Source: Strigops habroptila (Eukaryota > Chordata > Aves > Psittaciformes > Psittacidae). From it: 64,000 nucleotides of DNA. The notes below the pieces were generated by a model that searched no databases, had not been told where the DNA came from, and saw only the letters and a program-made list of their open reading frames with translations. Position numbers and translations under genes: made by a program. Location of the stretch: positions 65,395,225 through 65,459,224 of the forward strand of contig NC_044282.2 of the NCBI RefSeq assembly GCF_004027225.2, in the 5' to 3' direction. The first letter of the stretch is position 1. The number at the start of each line of letters is the position of its first letter. Below, in pieces: positions 24,580 to 40,248 of the stretch.

Positions 24580-26337
24580 AGAGAAACAATACTTTTATTG
24601 TGGGCATCAACTATGGGGCAGCCACCCCACCAGCATTTGCTCAAGGGAGGAGGCAGACAGAGTCCTCTGCACAGCCAAGCTCTGATGGGCCAGGAAGGCA
24701 GCAGCTGGCTGCTCAATATAGCCTACTTTTCCCAGTCACATCCAGCACAGCCTCGAGCAGGAGCAGGTCCTCCTTGGAAGGGCTCGGCAGGTTTGGCCCA
24801 ACACAGCCAGCCAGGTTGCTGGAGCTCATCCTGCTGGTGGCTGCACTATGCCCAATGTGCTGCAGGAGGGATAGCGGCTGTTTCAGGACATTAGCCACGG
24901 CCAACTTCTCAGCCTTCTCAGCCACCCTGAGGGAACAGGAATACAAGGTTCATCAAGCACATGTTGCCCTCAGCCATCCCCACACTTGCCCAAGGCAGGG
25001 AAGCCAACAGCTGTGTTGCACAGCTTTCCAAGGGCTCTCAGCCAGTGGTCAGGGCTCCTCAATAGGCGAGCTGCTGCCCATGCTTATGTTTTCACCCTTC
25101 CACCTTCTCCTGGTGGTCTTCTGCTTGGCTGCGATCCAGTCCTTGTAGAGACTGTTCATGAGGAGCGTGAAGGGGATACTTCAGAGGAAGTCCTGCAAGG
25201 CCCAGGCTTCCATGTGAGCCTTTGCACCCTCCAGGCAGGCAGCCAGGAGCTCCTCCATGGAGCTGCAGGTCAGAAGTGGTCACCTTCAAGATGACATCCA
25301 GCAGCACGGCAGATTGGCTTTCCAGGGCAATGGCTGCACCCCAGTCCAAGGCCTCTTTGGGCAGGGCACCCCTGCCCAAAGCAGCTCTCACAGCACTGTA
25401 CTGCCAGTGGCTAGGCAGAATATCCCCTCTGCTGACGGCCCTTCCTGCTGCAGGACAGCCAGCAGCTCCTGCAGGAGATGCACGAGGACAGTTGCTTGGC
25501 TGAGGAGCTGCCTGCCAACAGCACGGGCTGGATCACTGCCCCACACCTTGCTCTTTGCTGGGGGTGAAGAGCCCTGTACCCCATCTCCAGATCTCCTGGG
25601 GGCAGGCATCCACCACCTCCCCAGAGCAGACAGATCAGGGCTGGCCTCCCTTGGGCTCTCCAACCAGCATGGTGACACTCACAGCATCAGTGAGCACAGA
25701 TCAACTGCTGGCAGGAGGTTGCCTTTCTTGCCAAAATTCACCTGGTGAGCAGCAAAATTCACCTGATTTGAGGCTAAGTGGGACCACTGGAGGCCCTTGC
25801 TTGGCATCAGTCTACAAGAACCAGGCTGTGCCTTGAGGGTAGCCCTTCAGAAGAAAAGGCCACCTGAGCTGCAGCCACTCTCACCTTTGCCTGGCCCTCC
25901 AGCAGACTCTTCAGGCTCCCGGTGCTGAATGTCCTCCACTGGGCAAGAAAGAGGAGAAGAAGGTGAGCAGCAATGCCTCTGCTGCTCAGCTGCAGGACCA
26001 GTGCTTGGGGACACAGCCCAGGCCAGAGAGACACTCATGCCATGGCAGCAGCTCAGCTCCTTCTCCAAGACTTGAAGCGATGGGAGACTGCTCTCTTGAG
26101 CTCTGTTGGCTCCTTCTGGTGCCCTGTGCACCAGCAAGCTACAGGGACAGAGCTGGCTGAGCCCCACGCTGCCTCTTCTTTCTTGTCAGGCAGCTCTGCC
26201 CAAGACACCTATCCCCGGCTGGGGAGCTGATCTGTGTTCCCCAAGGCCAGGGCTGAGGGAAAGGTCCCTGGGCTCTGAGGCTCCTACTGGAATTTGGCAA
26301 TGACCAGCTCTTCGTGGAGGAGAAGGTGTCTCTCGCT
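24580..26337 (-). pseudogene. Decayed RhoGAP gene, TAGAP/ARHGAP20-like
   Basis: Minus-strand remnant of a gene whose RhoGAP domain would activate GTP hydrolysis on a Rho-family GTPase. Segments in gene order follow. 26337-26284 encodes SERHLLLHEELVIAKFQ, resembling a PH-domain strand (ARHGAP20 style), then TAG. 25938-25885 encodes WRTFSTGSLKSLLEGQAK, bounded by good AG and GT sites. About 25470-25284 encodes ELLAVLQQEGPSAEGIF then CLATGSTVL, a TGA, a frameshift, and IALESQSAVLLDVILK. 25192-25096 encodes DFL, a TGA, then SIPFTLLMNSLYKDW. 24926-24727 encodes SLLQHIGHSAATSRMSSSNL and CVGPNLPSPSKEDLLLLEA. The intron at 25283-25193 is only 91 bp. A minus-strand AATAAA lies at 24599-24594. The arginine finger of the GIFR motif is Cys (codon 25417-25415). 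Retained introns rule out a processed copy. The RhoGAP call is firm; the parent family is inferred from TAGAP (NLAICIGPNM region) similarity recalled from memory. Confidence 0.82.
25355..25381. repeat. Perfect 12-bp palindrome, 3-bp loop
   Basis: Arms CTTTGGGCAGGG and CCCTGCCCAAAG enclose CAC. It sits exactly where the RhoGAP pseudogene changes frame. Conserved RhoGAP sequence stops on one side (VL-stop-EL) and resumes in another frame on the other side (KEALDW...). Confidence 0.9.
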
Positions 26338-29300
26338 CCTCTTGCAGCCTCAGGCCAGCCACACATCCGTGCTCAGCACCAGGGCAGTGCTGCTCGGCCA
26401 AGACCCTGCTTCCTCCTGGCACTGCTCCCTGCCAGCACAGCTCCATCCTGCTGTCACGGGTGGCTGTTGGCTCCAAGTGAGCAATGTTCCAACCCCAAAA
26501 GAAAGTGTAAATGGCCCTGGGAGGGCTCTGGCCCGGGGGTTCTCTCCAGCATGGCCGTGTCTTTCTTGCTCTATAGAACCCAGAGCAGGATACAGCCCAA
26601 GGGAAGGACTACGTCCCTCAACCTGCTGGCAGTGGCCCTTGCCTTAGGCTTCACCACTGGTTCCTGGCCACCAACTAGACTTGGTGCCACTGATTACCCT
26701 GCTCCGGGCGCAGCCGCTCAACCACTTTTCTGTCTGCTGCACTGCTCATCAGTCCATGTAGTGTTTGCTTTCTTCCAGTCCTCAGGCACATCTCCCTGTT
26801 GAAGTGGCCTCACATGGCCATCTGCCAGCACACTCAGCACTGGAGGGTGCACCCCATCAGGGAGACCTATGCATCTCCATTTTGCTTAACTGTTCTCAAA
26901 TCTCATCCTCTGCCACCTGATCCTTCCAAATCTCCTTGCACTAAGGGTACACCTTCTTTGTTCCAGCTATTTGCACATGTCTTTGGGGCCTGTCTGGAGG
27001 CTTGTCTTGCTAGCACTATCATGCTTCAGGAGGACAGCCTGAAGTGCTGCTGCGGCCTTGTAAAGTTCAAGAGAGTTTTAAGAGGGAGAAAAATATGTGA
27101 CTGAATGATCTTGTAGCCGTGGGGAACTGGCATCACAACAGTTTTCACTGCCTTGTCCTGTGTTTGGTCCTGCCTTACAGTGCTCAACAGCAATGGTCTT
27201 CACTTCTCTGTCAGCAGTACTTTATGGGGAAGCAACGGCTGGGGTTTTCAATCAGCAGTAATGAGGTGTTGCCACCTGCTTAGCAAAGAGGTGCATTGGC
27301 CAGGGGTGTGTGTGGCTTTCCCTGGATTCCCCATGCTTGTGCCTGGAGCATTCGCAGCCAATCCAACCTTATGCCTGCAGGTCTCCCTGGGCCACTGAGA
27401 TGAGGATTACAAGTGCACTTTTTCCAAGATGGGAAGGCCACCTTGATAGGGGACAGGGAGAAAGAGGATAAACAGCAGTCAGTAATAATTTAAAATGTAC
27501 ATAGAAAGACTTTTTGATATGGAGATACTTATGGGCAAAAGCCCTTTAGGAGTCTTCTTCCACATCCACTGGTAGATGTGATGCAGGTATAACGCATCAT
27601 GGACATGAGTCTCCGTCTTTAAAATCATGAGGTTTGACTGAAAATCATAAGTTTTTTAAATATATGTATTCATCTGTCCTTTTCATTTGCTGATAGATTT
27701 CAGTTGTTAGGAAAGTAGCCAAATTCTCAAATTTCTAGAAACTGCCTCTTAAAAAAAAAAATACACCTGAATAAAATCCATGTACTTGTGAAATAACAAA
27801 GACCTCGAAACTGAAAGACAAATGAACCAACATTATGAGATTGATGATAAATTGTTGAGATATGATAATACCAAAGAAGTCCCAAATAAGACACAGCCTC
27901 TAATGCATTTGGACATTGAATCTCTGTAGAAAGGACTGGAAGAGCTGAAAGATCCTGAAAGCAAACAGCCTTCAACCAGCAAGTACTGCCTTATCTGACA
28001 TGCCTTTATGTACATGCCCTTGGTTCCTAGTGCAGATTCCAGTAAACAATCTGCAAGACAAGTATTTCTGATACGCATGTGCTGTGCACTGGCCATGCAG
28101 CAGCTCTGTGTGCAACCGAATGACTCACTCACCAGGATCATCTCCTTTAACACCAGTTTAGACAATCTGTGTTACTGAGAGCCCCAGAAAACTGACTTCT
28201 CCACTGGATTCATACACAGCCAGAGCGTGAACCCTTAAAGGCAAGACTCAGACAAGAATAATTCAGGGAGCAACAAGAAGCAAAGAAGCCACATGAAATA
28301 AACATCAAAAGGGTAGTGCTGCTCCTGGTCCTGGATTCCCTTCTCCATCTACAAAGAAGTGGCAGCACTGGCCTGCGAAAGCGCACAAGTGTGCTGAACA
28401 CTCTCCCCACACTGTCTGTACCGGTAACTGCTGTCTGTTGTTCCCACAGACGAGTGTGGAGGCAGGTTTATGACCATTTCCACAGGTACATGGCACCCCA
28501 CACTTCAGACTCGGTATGCAACACCAGGGCGATCTGTCCTTGGGACACTCTGAAGCCACATGGCAAGACAGCAAGTACACCACCTCCTGCTCCGCTGTGC
28601 GGCCCCTTGTGACATGTCCTCTGCCAAGCCTTGCCAGGGGCACCCGCCCAGGGCAAATCTGTGCAAGGTTGGGTTTGGTCTCCCAGACCTCTGCCTGAGG
28701 ACCTGCAGTGGCAATGCAAAGATCATAAATAACCACACAACCCAAATAATTGTTCAGCAGGACCGCAGTTTTACTGCTGTAATTCTGAAAAGGATAAATT
28801 CCTCCAAACTATCATACATGTGGCTCCAACCACTGAATTAAACTTATTCCCAGACTTTCTCCTTTACTGTATTACTCAGCTTTTTCCGACTCTCACAAAA
28901 CCCAGGACTTAGGTGCCTTGCTACCCAGAAACCAAAGGAAGCTTCCACGAAACCAGCAAACACCTCCCATCTTCTCACCAACGTCATTAGAAAAGCAAAA
29001 CAAACCAGAGAGGTTGTACAAGTCAGCCTATAAACCCAGGCGTGAGGAGGCTAGTGTCAGTGGTAATGGGGCAAGAAAGGCAGGGTAATTACACCACACC
29101 AAAATTGCGATCATGCTGCATTCCTTTCTGGTGAAGGCCGGCGAAGAATTAGATACACCTTTTAAAATCATCAAAGGGAGTGGCTGCAAGATACAAGGTG
29201 ATGGGATTAAGATGAAGTTCTGGGTATGCCAGTTCTTAGCAATGGCTTTGGTGGCTGGGCTGGGCATGTCATTAACTGCTCCCAAATGGTGTTCACACCA

Positions 29301-29486
29301 TGCCACTTTTTAATCTAGATACCATTCTCAGTATTTCCAGAGTCCCAGGCTCCCACTGAGCAAACAGCTGTATAAACCCAGAAACGGAAAGACAAAACCT
29401 ATCCACAAGGTTTGTTGTACTTGGTCAACCACTCAAGTTCAGTAACTTGTACCTCAGCGTTGTTTCAGTGCAGCACAAATATATAT
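26338..29486. other. Intergenic DNA, no gene recognised
   Basis: The GC-rich part up to about 26.75 kb may contain further eroded 5' exons of the RhoGAP pseudogene, but I could not match any piece. From 26.8 to 29.5 kb open frames are short and motif-free, and no transposon is recognisable. Confidence 0.5.
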
Positions 29487-29652
29487 CATAGAATTGTAGA
29501 ACGGTTTGGGTTGGAAGGGATCTTAAAGCTCATCCAGTTCCAACCCTCTGCCACAGGCAGGGACACCTTCCACTAGAGCAGGTTGCTCCAAGCCCCTGTG
29601 TCCAACCTGGCCTTGAACACTGCCAGGGATGGGGCAGCCACAGCTTCTCTGT
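29487..29652 (-). mobile_element. 5'-truncated CR1 LINE tail
   Basis: Complement of the avian CR1 3' end. Starting from CATAGAATTGTAGAACGG it reads GGTTTGGGTTGGAAGGGATC, CATCCAGTTCCAACCCTCTG, the conserved GACACCTTCCACTAGAGCAG block and CCTTGAACACTGCCAGGGAT. Only about 165 bp remain, so neither CR1 reading frame is present. This is typical 5' truncation by target-primed reverse transcription. Confidence 0.93.
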
Positions 29653-31230
29653 CAGTAGCTCCAGCTACTATCACAAGGTCTGCAAGCTCAGGCCCACAAG
29701 CACAAAACTTCAAGAGCTTTTGTGTCGAGAAGGCTGGTACAAACACCAAACAGGGCCTTTTTGTGCAGATGATTTAACAAGGACTGCATGGGTGAGGGAA
29801 CAGACTTGCCTCAGACCTCTCCCTTTTTCAGAAGAACAAGCACAGGAGCTCAGATGGTAGCACTCGCCCTACAGCCCTTTGCAGAGGGGAACCTGCTGTG
29901 AAGCTGGGTCTCGAGGAAGCTGCTCTGTGGGTCAGAGGCACAGTGCTGCCCACAAACGCAACCCTGCTCCTCAGACCACCGGGCAGTGCAGAGTCCTCTT
30001 CTGCTGGAGAATGCCTCCCTAGGAGAAACCACAGGCGCAGCCATCACACAGGCAGTACAGCATCACACAGGGGCAAAGCTCCTGCTCTGCCTGCCTCACT
30101 TTGTTTGTAATACAAATGGAATTTTTCAATGTCCTCCCAGGCTTTTATGGAGCAATAGGAGAACTTGGCATAGAAACAGAAAGGCACCACCAGTGCCTTA
30201 AAAACATGGGAATGTCCTCCTCATTCATACTGCAGGTTGATCCAGTCAATCTTTCTGAGGCCAACAAAACAAATGTGCCATTTGTGCCAGTTTTCAGAAA
30301 ACATGCCAAAAAAGACAAACACAAGGCAAAGCACTGAGCCAAATGGCCAAGTCTTGCTCCCCAATTATTCTGAAATTAAAAACTTCAATTAAAACCAGCC
30401 ACAAAACACAGACATAATGATGAGCTCTCTCCTCACAAGAATTCATCTTTTGGCACAAACAACTGGCTGGCCTGATTTTATGTCCAATAAATTTAATCTT
30501 ACACAATAAAGTGTACAGCAGAGGGAAAGATGAGGTGTTTTGAAAGGAGCTCCCTGGGCATCATGTAACGCTTTACCACTAAATAAAAATCAAAAGCTTA
30601 GGGCAATTTCTGTTCTTTCTCAGGCCAACAGAGAAAATAAGCATAATGCAGCTGGCATCAGCACTGGTGACATGGGCAGCACACGGGAGCTGACAAAACC
30701 ATCAACTCCACTTCATCTCTGTGGTGAACTTGTGAACAGACTCAACTCACCACTCAAAACCCAACTGTTCCAATGTGAGGTGAGATGGGTTTGTGTTACT
30801 GCACTGTTTACAAACTCCTGGCAGTATTTGAGGAAGGTGCTTTTCCATGTGACAGTGGCTAAAACTCAATATTTTGGCATGAAGGAAACAGTCCAGTGGC
30901 TTTCCCATAGCGAGACCTGGGCCGCAGGGATGCCTGCTGCCTTTGTGCCCAGCTGTGCTGGTACAACCGAAGAAGCCACGGCTTCAGTACATGACTTCCA
31001 GCAGAGCTGTATGCACAAACATAAGCCTCTATGAGCCATCTCCAGCTGAGCATCCTGAGACAAAAACATCCCCAAATTAGTGGGCGCTACTGAAAAAGTA
31101 ACCAAGCATCTAAACACTTGCACAATCTGTATTTACTCTTGATTTCTCAAATGGCATCACCCACTGATTGCAAGCGTTTCCCAACTGACACGTACAATCA
31201 TATTGAAACCCTAAATATTGCAGTGACTTA
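29653..31230. other. Intergenic DNA, no gene recognised
   Basis: A 164-codon + strand open frame at 30540-31034 is the longest here, but it has no recognisable motif, composition bias or splice context and I do not call it a gene. Confidence 0.5.
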
Positions 31231-31234
31231 GCTT

Positions 31235-31310
31235 CTTCCACTCCACTTTACCCAATTTAATTAATCCTCACAGCACCTCAGAGGAGGAAGGACAGCGCCA
31301 TTCACCAACC
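31235..31310 (-). repeat. Possible MIR 3' fragment
   Basis: TTTAATTAATCCTCACAGCA followed by CCTCAGAGGAGGAAG matches the complement of the MIR 3' half (TTAATTAATCCTCACAACACCC, TGAGGTAGG). Only about 75 bp can be followed. Confidence 0.45.
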
Positions 31311-31870
31311 CAGCCCAACGCGCAGTAAGAGGCATGAAAAGCCAAGCGCCCCGCACGAGGTCCTGCAGAAAGCAGGCCAAGTCGCTGTGTCATGGTGCTA
31401 ACGAGATGTCCATGCCACCAAATCCCAATGGTGAGGAAGCGAGAAGAAAGCCTTCCTCAATTTCAAACCCCCTTGACCCTGAACTCATCAACAGGATCAT
31501 TAGAGCATGCTTGACGGGACAAGTCACTCCTGGTGTGGTGAGGGCGAGGGATGCCTGGCATTGCACAGCAGCCGCGAGCAGGGTTTACGGCCACTGCATG
31601 TAAATAAGGAGCTCCCGCTCTGTAACAAGCCATTGACAGCCGCCCGACTTATGCAATTACCGTGGCTCATTAGGAGCCTGGCGGGGAGGGTTTCAAAGGA
31701 GCTGCTGCCTGACTTGGCCAAGAGGCTGCCATAGGCCCAGCATCCACCCGCTGTGACCAGCCGTGCCACCGGCCGGCAGGACGTGTGTCCCCACACCAAA
31801 GACCCCCCGAGGGTCTGCACCAGGAAGCGCAGTGATGGAGCCGCCTCATCGCTTCTGGAGAAGGGGAGTT

Positions 31871-32026
31871 AGAATCATAGAATCACAGACTGGTTTGGGT
31901 TGAAGGGACCTTAAGATCAACCAGCTCCAACCCCCTGCCACAGGCAGGGACACCTTCCACTAGAGCAGGTTGCTCCAAGCCCCTGTGTCCAACCTGGCCG
32001 TGAACACTGCCAGGGATGGGGCATTC
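31871..32026 (-). mobile_element. 5'-truncated CR1 LINE tail
   Basis: Begins AGAATCATAGAATCACAGAC (complement of the CR1 3' octamer tail), then GGTTTGGGTTGAAGGGACCT, GACACCTTCCACTAGAGCAG and GTGAACACTGCCAGGGATGG. It closely resembles the copy at 29487-29652, including the shared blocks around the middle. It lies immediately upstream of the LGALSL CpG island, about 590 bp from the start codon. Confidence 0.93.
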
Positions 32027-32303
32027 ACCTCGTTAGTTAACCCCCGGCCTCTTCTGTCCCAGCTCAGAAATAAAGGTTCACCCTGACACACCCGGCACAG
32101 GGCTCTTGAGGCCCCTCTCCAAGCACTCACCACCCGCAGGCCCCCGTGAGGGGTCCCCGGGCCCCCGCCAGCCCCGAGGCCGGCCGGGCCCTGCTAGGCC
32201 ATACCCCGGGCCCACCACCACCGGGGCTGGGGTCTGCCCGCTCCGTGCCGTGCCCCCCGGCCCCTCCAGCCGGGCCCCGCCGCAGGGCAGGCTGCGGAGC
32301 TGA

Positions 32304-36737
<4,434 letters not shown>

Positions 36738-37535
36738 GCTTGTGAGGACTGCAGATTCCAAACCGGCTCAGGTGCCATCATCCGTTTGGAGAAGCGACAG
36801 CCAGCTCTGGACACAGCTATGGTAGGAGGGCTGCCCCGTTCCTTTTCCGCATGCAGTTCTTCACTCCTGTGCCGATGAACCGGGCTGTTGTTTATCCTAA
36901 TGAAGAACACTGTTGGTTAATAGACATTGAGCCATTTTTCTTGGATCAAAATAGCCTACCTATACTGGATAATCAAATTGGAATGGATGCAGAAAGACTT
37001 GCACTCTTGTTTCAAATCTCACAGAAAGGCAATTTCTGAAACGCAGCGTTAAAACTGGTTACTGAACAGCAGTGACAACAGCAACGACAACAAAAAGCTT
37101 TTCTTTTGCAACTATTGGTTCTGCACTGAAGTGGAGTAGTGTAGCACAACATAGGGCCACGTGCTGACGTCCTTACCCAGGGCCTGAGCCTGGTTCCATG
37201 GAAATCAATGGCAAAACTCCCACTCACTTTTAACGGGGTACAATCAAACTGTCTAGTCCTTAGTCAAGCACAATTCCCACTGATTTCTATGGGATTTTTG
37301 CACACGCCTGGGCGCCAGCTCTTCTGCTGGTCCAAATCAGCATCACCTCCATGGCTTACATGGAGTTTTGCTGATTGCTCCCAGCGGCAGACTTGTCCCA
37401 AGGACTGTGCAAAAACTGAATGAGGGTATGAGGACACTGCCTGTGTATTTTAGTCAGGGTATTTGCATAGAATGTAGATCGTTACGAGTTTTTGCACAAC
37501 GTATTGTTAATACAATTTTTAAAGCTTATCTGTAG

Positions 37536-37548
37536 TTTATTTATTTAT
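37536..37548 (+). promoter_or_regulatory. AU-rich element in LGALSL 3' UTR
   Basis: TTTATTTATTTAT contains overlapping AUUUA pentamers and fits the UUAUUUAUU nonamer associated with regulated mRNA decay. It lies 800 nt after the stop codon. Confidence 0.55.
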
Positions 37549-38400
37549 ACTCATTGTATGTATTATTAGTAAAAATGAACAACCTTACTGGTGGTTAAGA
37601 ACAGCGAAAGTGTAAACATTTTGAATGTACAAAATGTCATAGGTTCTTTGGGTAAACTTTACATATCATTCTTGAAAAATCCTGTTTCTTGTCGAGCATT
37701 TAGTTACATTTTAATGGAGCCCTCTAGGCCCTGGGAAAGTGTGGGCATGGTAGTTGCTGGGGGTGGGGGGAACTCTTCGCATATTCACTCAAAACTGCTT
37801 TTCAGGACTTACTAACTTTGCTGCACAGGATAGGTTTGAGTTAAAATCAATCCATTTAAAAACCAAACCAGCAAATTTGTAGGTTGAACCGTGCTTGTGT
37901 AACCTGAGAAAAAGTTCAGTTTGGCAGCCTCTTAGTTGAGGAGGAGAACCAGCCTCTTTCCAAGGGAGATGGGAGATTTTCTGCACTTGTTTGAGAACAT
38001 ATTCGGCCTTTGATATGACAATTAAAACTTGTCTAGACAGCCAAGTTATTAATGCTTGAAAATCAGCTACTGCACATGAATAATAACTTTTCAAGTAGCT
38101 TTTTAAATAGTAGTTATAGCTGTATAAACACAGTCATTGCGCTACACTATGAATGAACACAGCCACTTTTCTTGACTTCTTTAGGACTAAATACACTTTT
38201 TTTCCTTGGCTGCTCACAACAGACTGTCGCTGGTCTTTCTGAGTAGTTATAATCATGATAGAAACATGTATTTAGACAATTTTGAAAACATGTAATATAG
38301 GGACTTTCTAAGACACAGAATACAGAAACATCCTTTGTAGCACTGTATTTAAAGAAAAAAAAAAAAGAGAAGAATCTCACGAGAATTATGTTAAACCTGC

Positions 38401-38406
38401 AATAAA
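38401..38406 (+). terminator. LGALSL: Proximal polyadenylation signal
   Basis: AATAAA in the context TGCAATAAAGCTGTGG, with GT-rich sequence following. Use would give a 3' UTR of about 1.7 kb. Confidence 0.5.
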
Positions 38407-38976
38407 GCTGTGGTTTAAAGCAACCCGAACTGGAATACCCAAAGTTAAGGGTAGAATGGCAGTTGCAAAGCCTCATTTTGCGCTAATATGGCCTGCAGTT
38501 AAGAAGCCTTAGACTGCAAGCTGAAATTCCAACCGTGGCTCTAGTCCAAAGCCTGTTGAGGTCAATCAGAGTCCTCTGAGCACAGAAGCCTGATTCTTCT
38601 TTCATGCAAGTGCAAATCTCTTTGCAAAGCCAAGGGGGTGTTGTTGCTACTGCATTTGAGTTAAGAATCAGGCTGCCACCTATAAAATACAAGTTAAAAA
38701 TCAAATTTTAGCCTTAACATTGACATTCCCTGACTTTTCCTTCTTTTTTCCAAATTGAGAACCTGTCATTTTCCAGATGATCTTTTTATCTGGTGTGTGG
38801 CTTTTAAGTTGTACATCAGATCCTATTTGTACTCCAGATTGAATATGAAATGTTCCTGTCTTGCTCTGTTTTTACTCTTTTACATGATACATGATGACTG
38901 TGTCATTTTTCCATTGTATAAAGAATGCTGACAGTGTTTCGGTACAAGATATATTCTTAACAATTATGATGATGAT

Positions 38977-38982
38977 AATAAA
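38977..38982 (+). terminator. LGALSL: Distal polyadenylation signal
   Basis: AATAAA followed by a G/T-rich stretch (GGTGCTTC then GGTGTTTGGATTTGTC) within 15-45 bases, the usual layout of a cleavage site. Best candidate for the main 3' end of LGALSL. Confidence 0.6.
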
Positions 38983-39009
38983 AATCCAAGGGAAAGGTGC
39001 TTCTACATG

Positions 39010-40038
39010 AGGTGTTTGGATTTGTCTCCAGCTTGGAAATGCTCTATGGTTCCAAAGCAGATGCAGGCAGAAGATGAATTCTGTTTGGAGAGATACTTAG
39101 TATCCTCTCCGCATAGCGTTTGCTGCAACTACAGATGTAAAGCCAGGTTTGCTGATGTAGTGCCATTGCCTGAGGCTGTCCTGCTAGGCCAGTAGTGGGC
39201 CATAGGTAGGAGGCTGGAGAGAGTAAGTAGCACTATGACCCAGCAGGAGCACAAAACCAAACAGGATCTATCTCCCTGACAGCACACCAGTAGAGATATC
39301 CCCTCCATGCCTTTACTGTACTCCAGAAAAAGCAATTTGGCTGACTGTAGTTTTCAGCTACTTGGGATTCCTGTTAGGTTAGCACAGCCTTCGGACTTTT
39401 GCTATCCTTGCATGGGCTCGGCACAGCACAGTGCCTTCACCAGGGATGCTGAGGTGAACTCAGTGCAGCACTGTCAGTGGTGTCTCTGTCAGGAGCAGGG
39501 GCCCAGGAACACTGCCTTGCCTCTGTTCCCACCCACTGCACTGAGCACTCCCATTTGTTCCTGTTCCAGTACATTTCTGTCTCGGGAAAATGCTTTTCTG
39601 AACCCGATTCTGGTTGTGCCTTTGCATAACTCCACCAACTGCAGTGCCCACTGCCCGATTCTGCCCTGCTGTGGTTTCTGAGCCAGGCTTCGAGGCAAGA
39701 AGGGCTGTGAACCCTTTCCTGAGAGCTTGTGGTTTGGCTGAGAGCTCAGGAAAGGGCAGAAAGTCACAGTTAAAGCTTCCGTGTCTATATTTGTCTGTCT
39801 AATACCAGTTTGGAAGCCTTTTTACTTTTCTTTTGCTCTTGGGCAGTACCAGGCTATGGCGAGTGAAAGAAGGGTAATGTCTATGTAACCAAAGGCTGTT
39901 CCCTGCATGCTTGGCTTACACTGGCTAATTGTGTTCAGAAGTAACTGCTGAACACGTCCATGTCCAGTGTAAAGTCAGAGGAAATCTTGGCCTTAAATGT
40001 TTCTGTTCAGTTGGACCTTGAGCCAAATCCAAATGTTA
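39010..40038. other. Intergenic, no gene recognised
   Basis: Just downstream of LGALSL. Open frames up to 124 codons overlap each other on both strands and show no family motif. Confidence 0.5.
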
Positions 40039-40248
40039 ATTCTTCATTATGAGGGTGCTGAGGCGCTGGCAAAGGGTGCCCAGAGCAGCTGTGGCTGCCC
40101 CATCCCTGGCAGTGTTCAAGGCCAGGTTGGACACAGGGGCTTGGAGCAACCTGCTCTAGTGGAAGGTGTCCCTGCCCGTGGCAGGGGTTTGGAACTGCAT
40201 GAGCTTTAAGGTCCCTTCCAACCCAAACCATTCTGTGATTCTGTGGTT
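40039..40248 (+). mobile_element. 5'-truncated CR1 LINE tail
   Basis: Same subfamily and orientation as the copy in LGALSL intron 4. GAGGGTGCTGAGGCGCTGGC, TGCCCCATCCCTGGCAGTGT, GAGCAACCTGCTCTAGTGGA and AAGGTCCCTTCCAACCCAAA are followed by ATTCTGTGATTCTGTG. About 210 bp remain. Confidence 0.95.

Larger units (their letters stand above)
36738..39005 (+). other. LGALSL: LGALSL 3' UTR
   Basis: Non-coding sequence running from the stop codon to the last good polyadenylation signal. It is AT-rich with several poly-T/A runs and no transposon. It contains the AU-rich element at 37536 and alternative AATAAA signals at 38401 and 38977. The extent is inferred from those signals, not from transcript data. 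Confidence 0.65.

Noticed and set aside
24600..25148. 182-codon plus-strand open frame
   Set aside because: Antisense to the RhoGAP pseudogene. The conserved RhoGAP blocks are on the minus strand, so this frame is a shadow.
30540..31034. 164-codon open frame, plus strand
   Set aside because: Nothing recognisable in the translation and no flanking signals. It lies between a CR1 tail and MIR-like debris.
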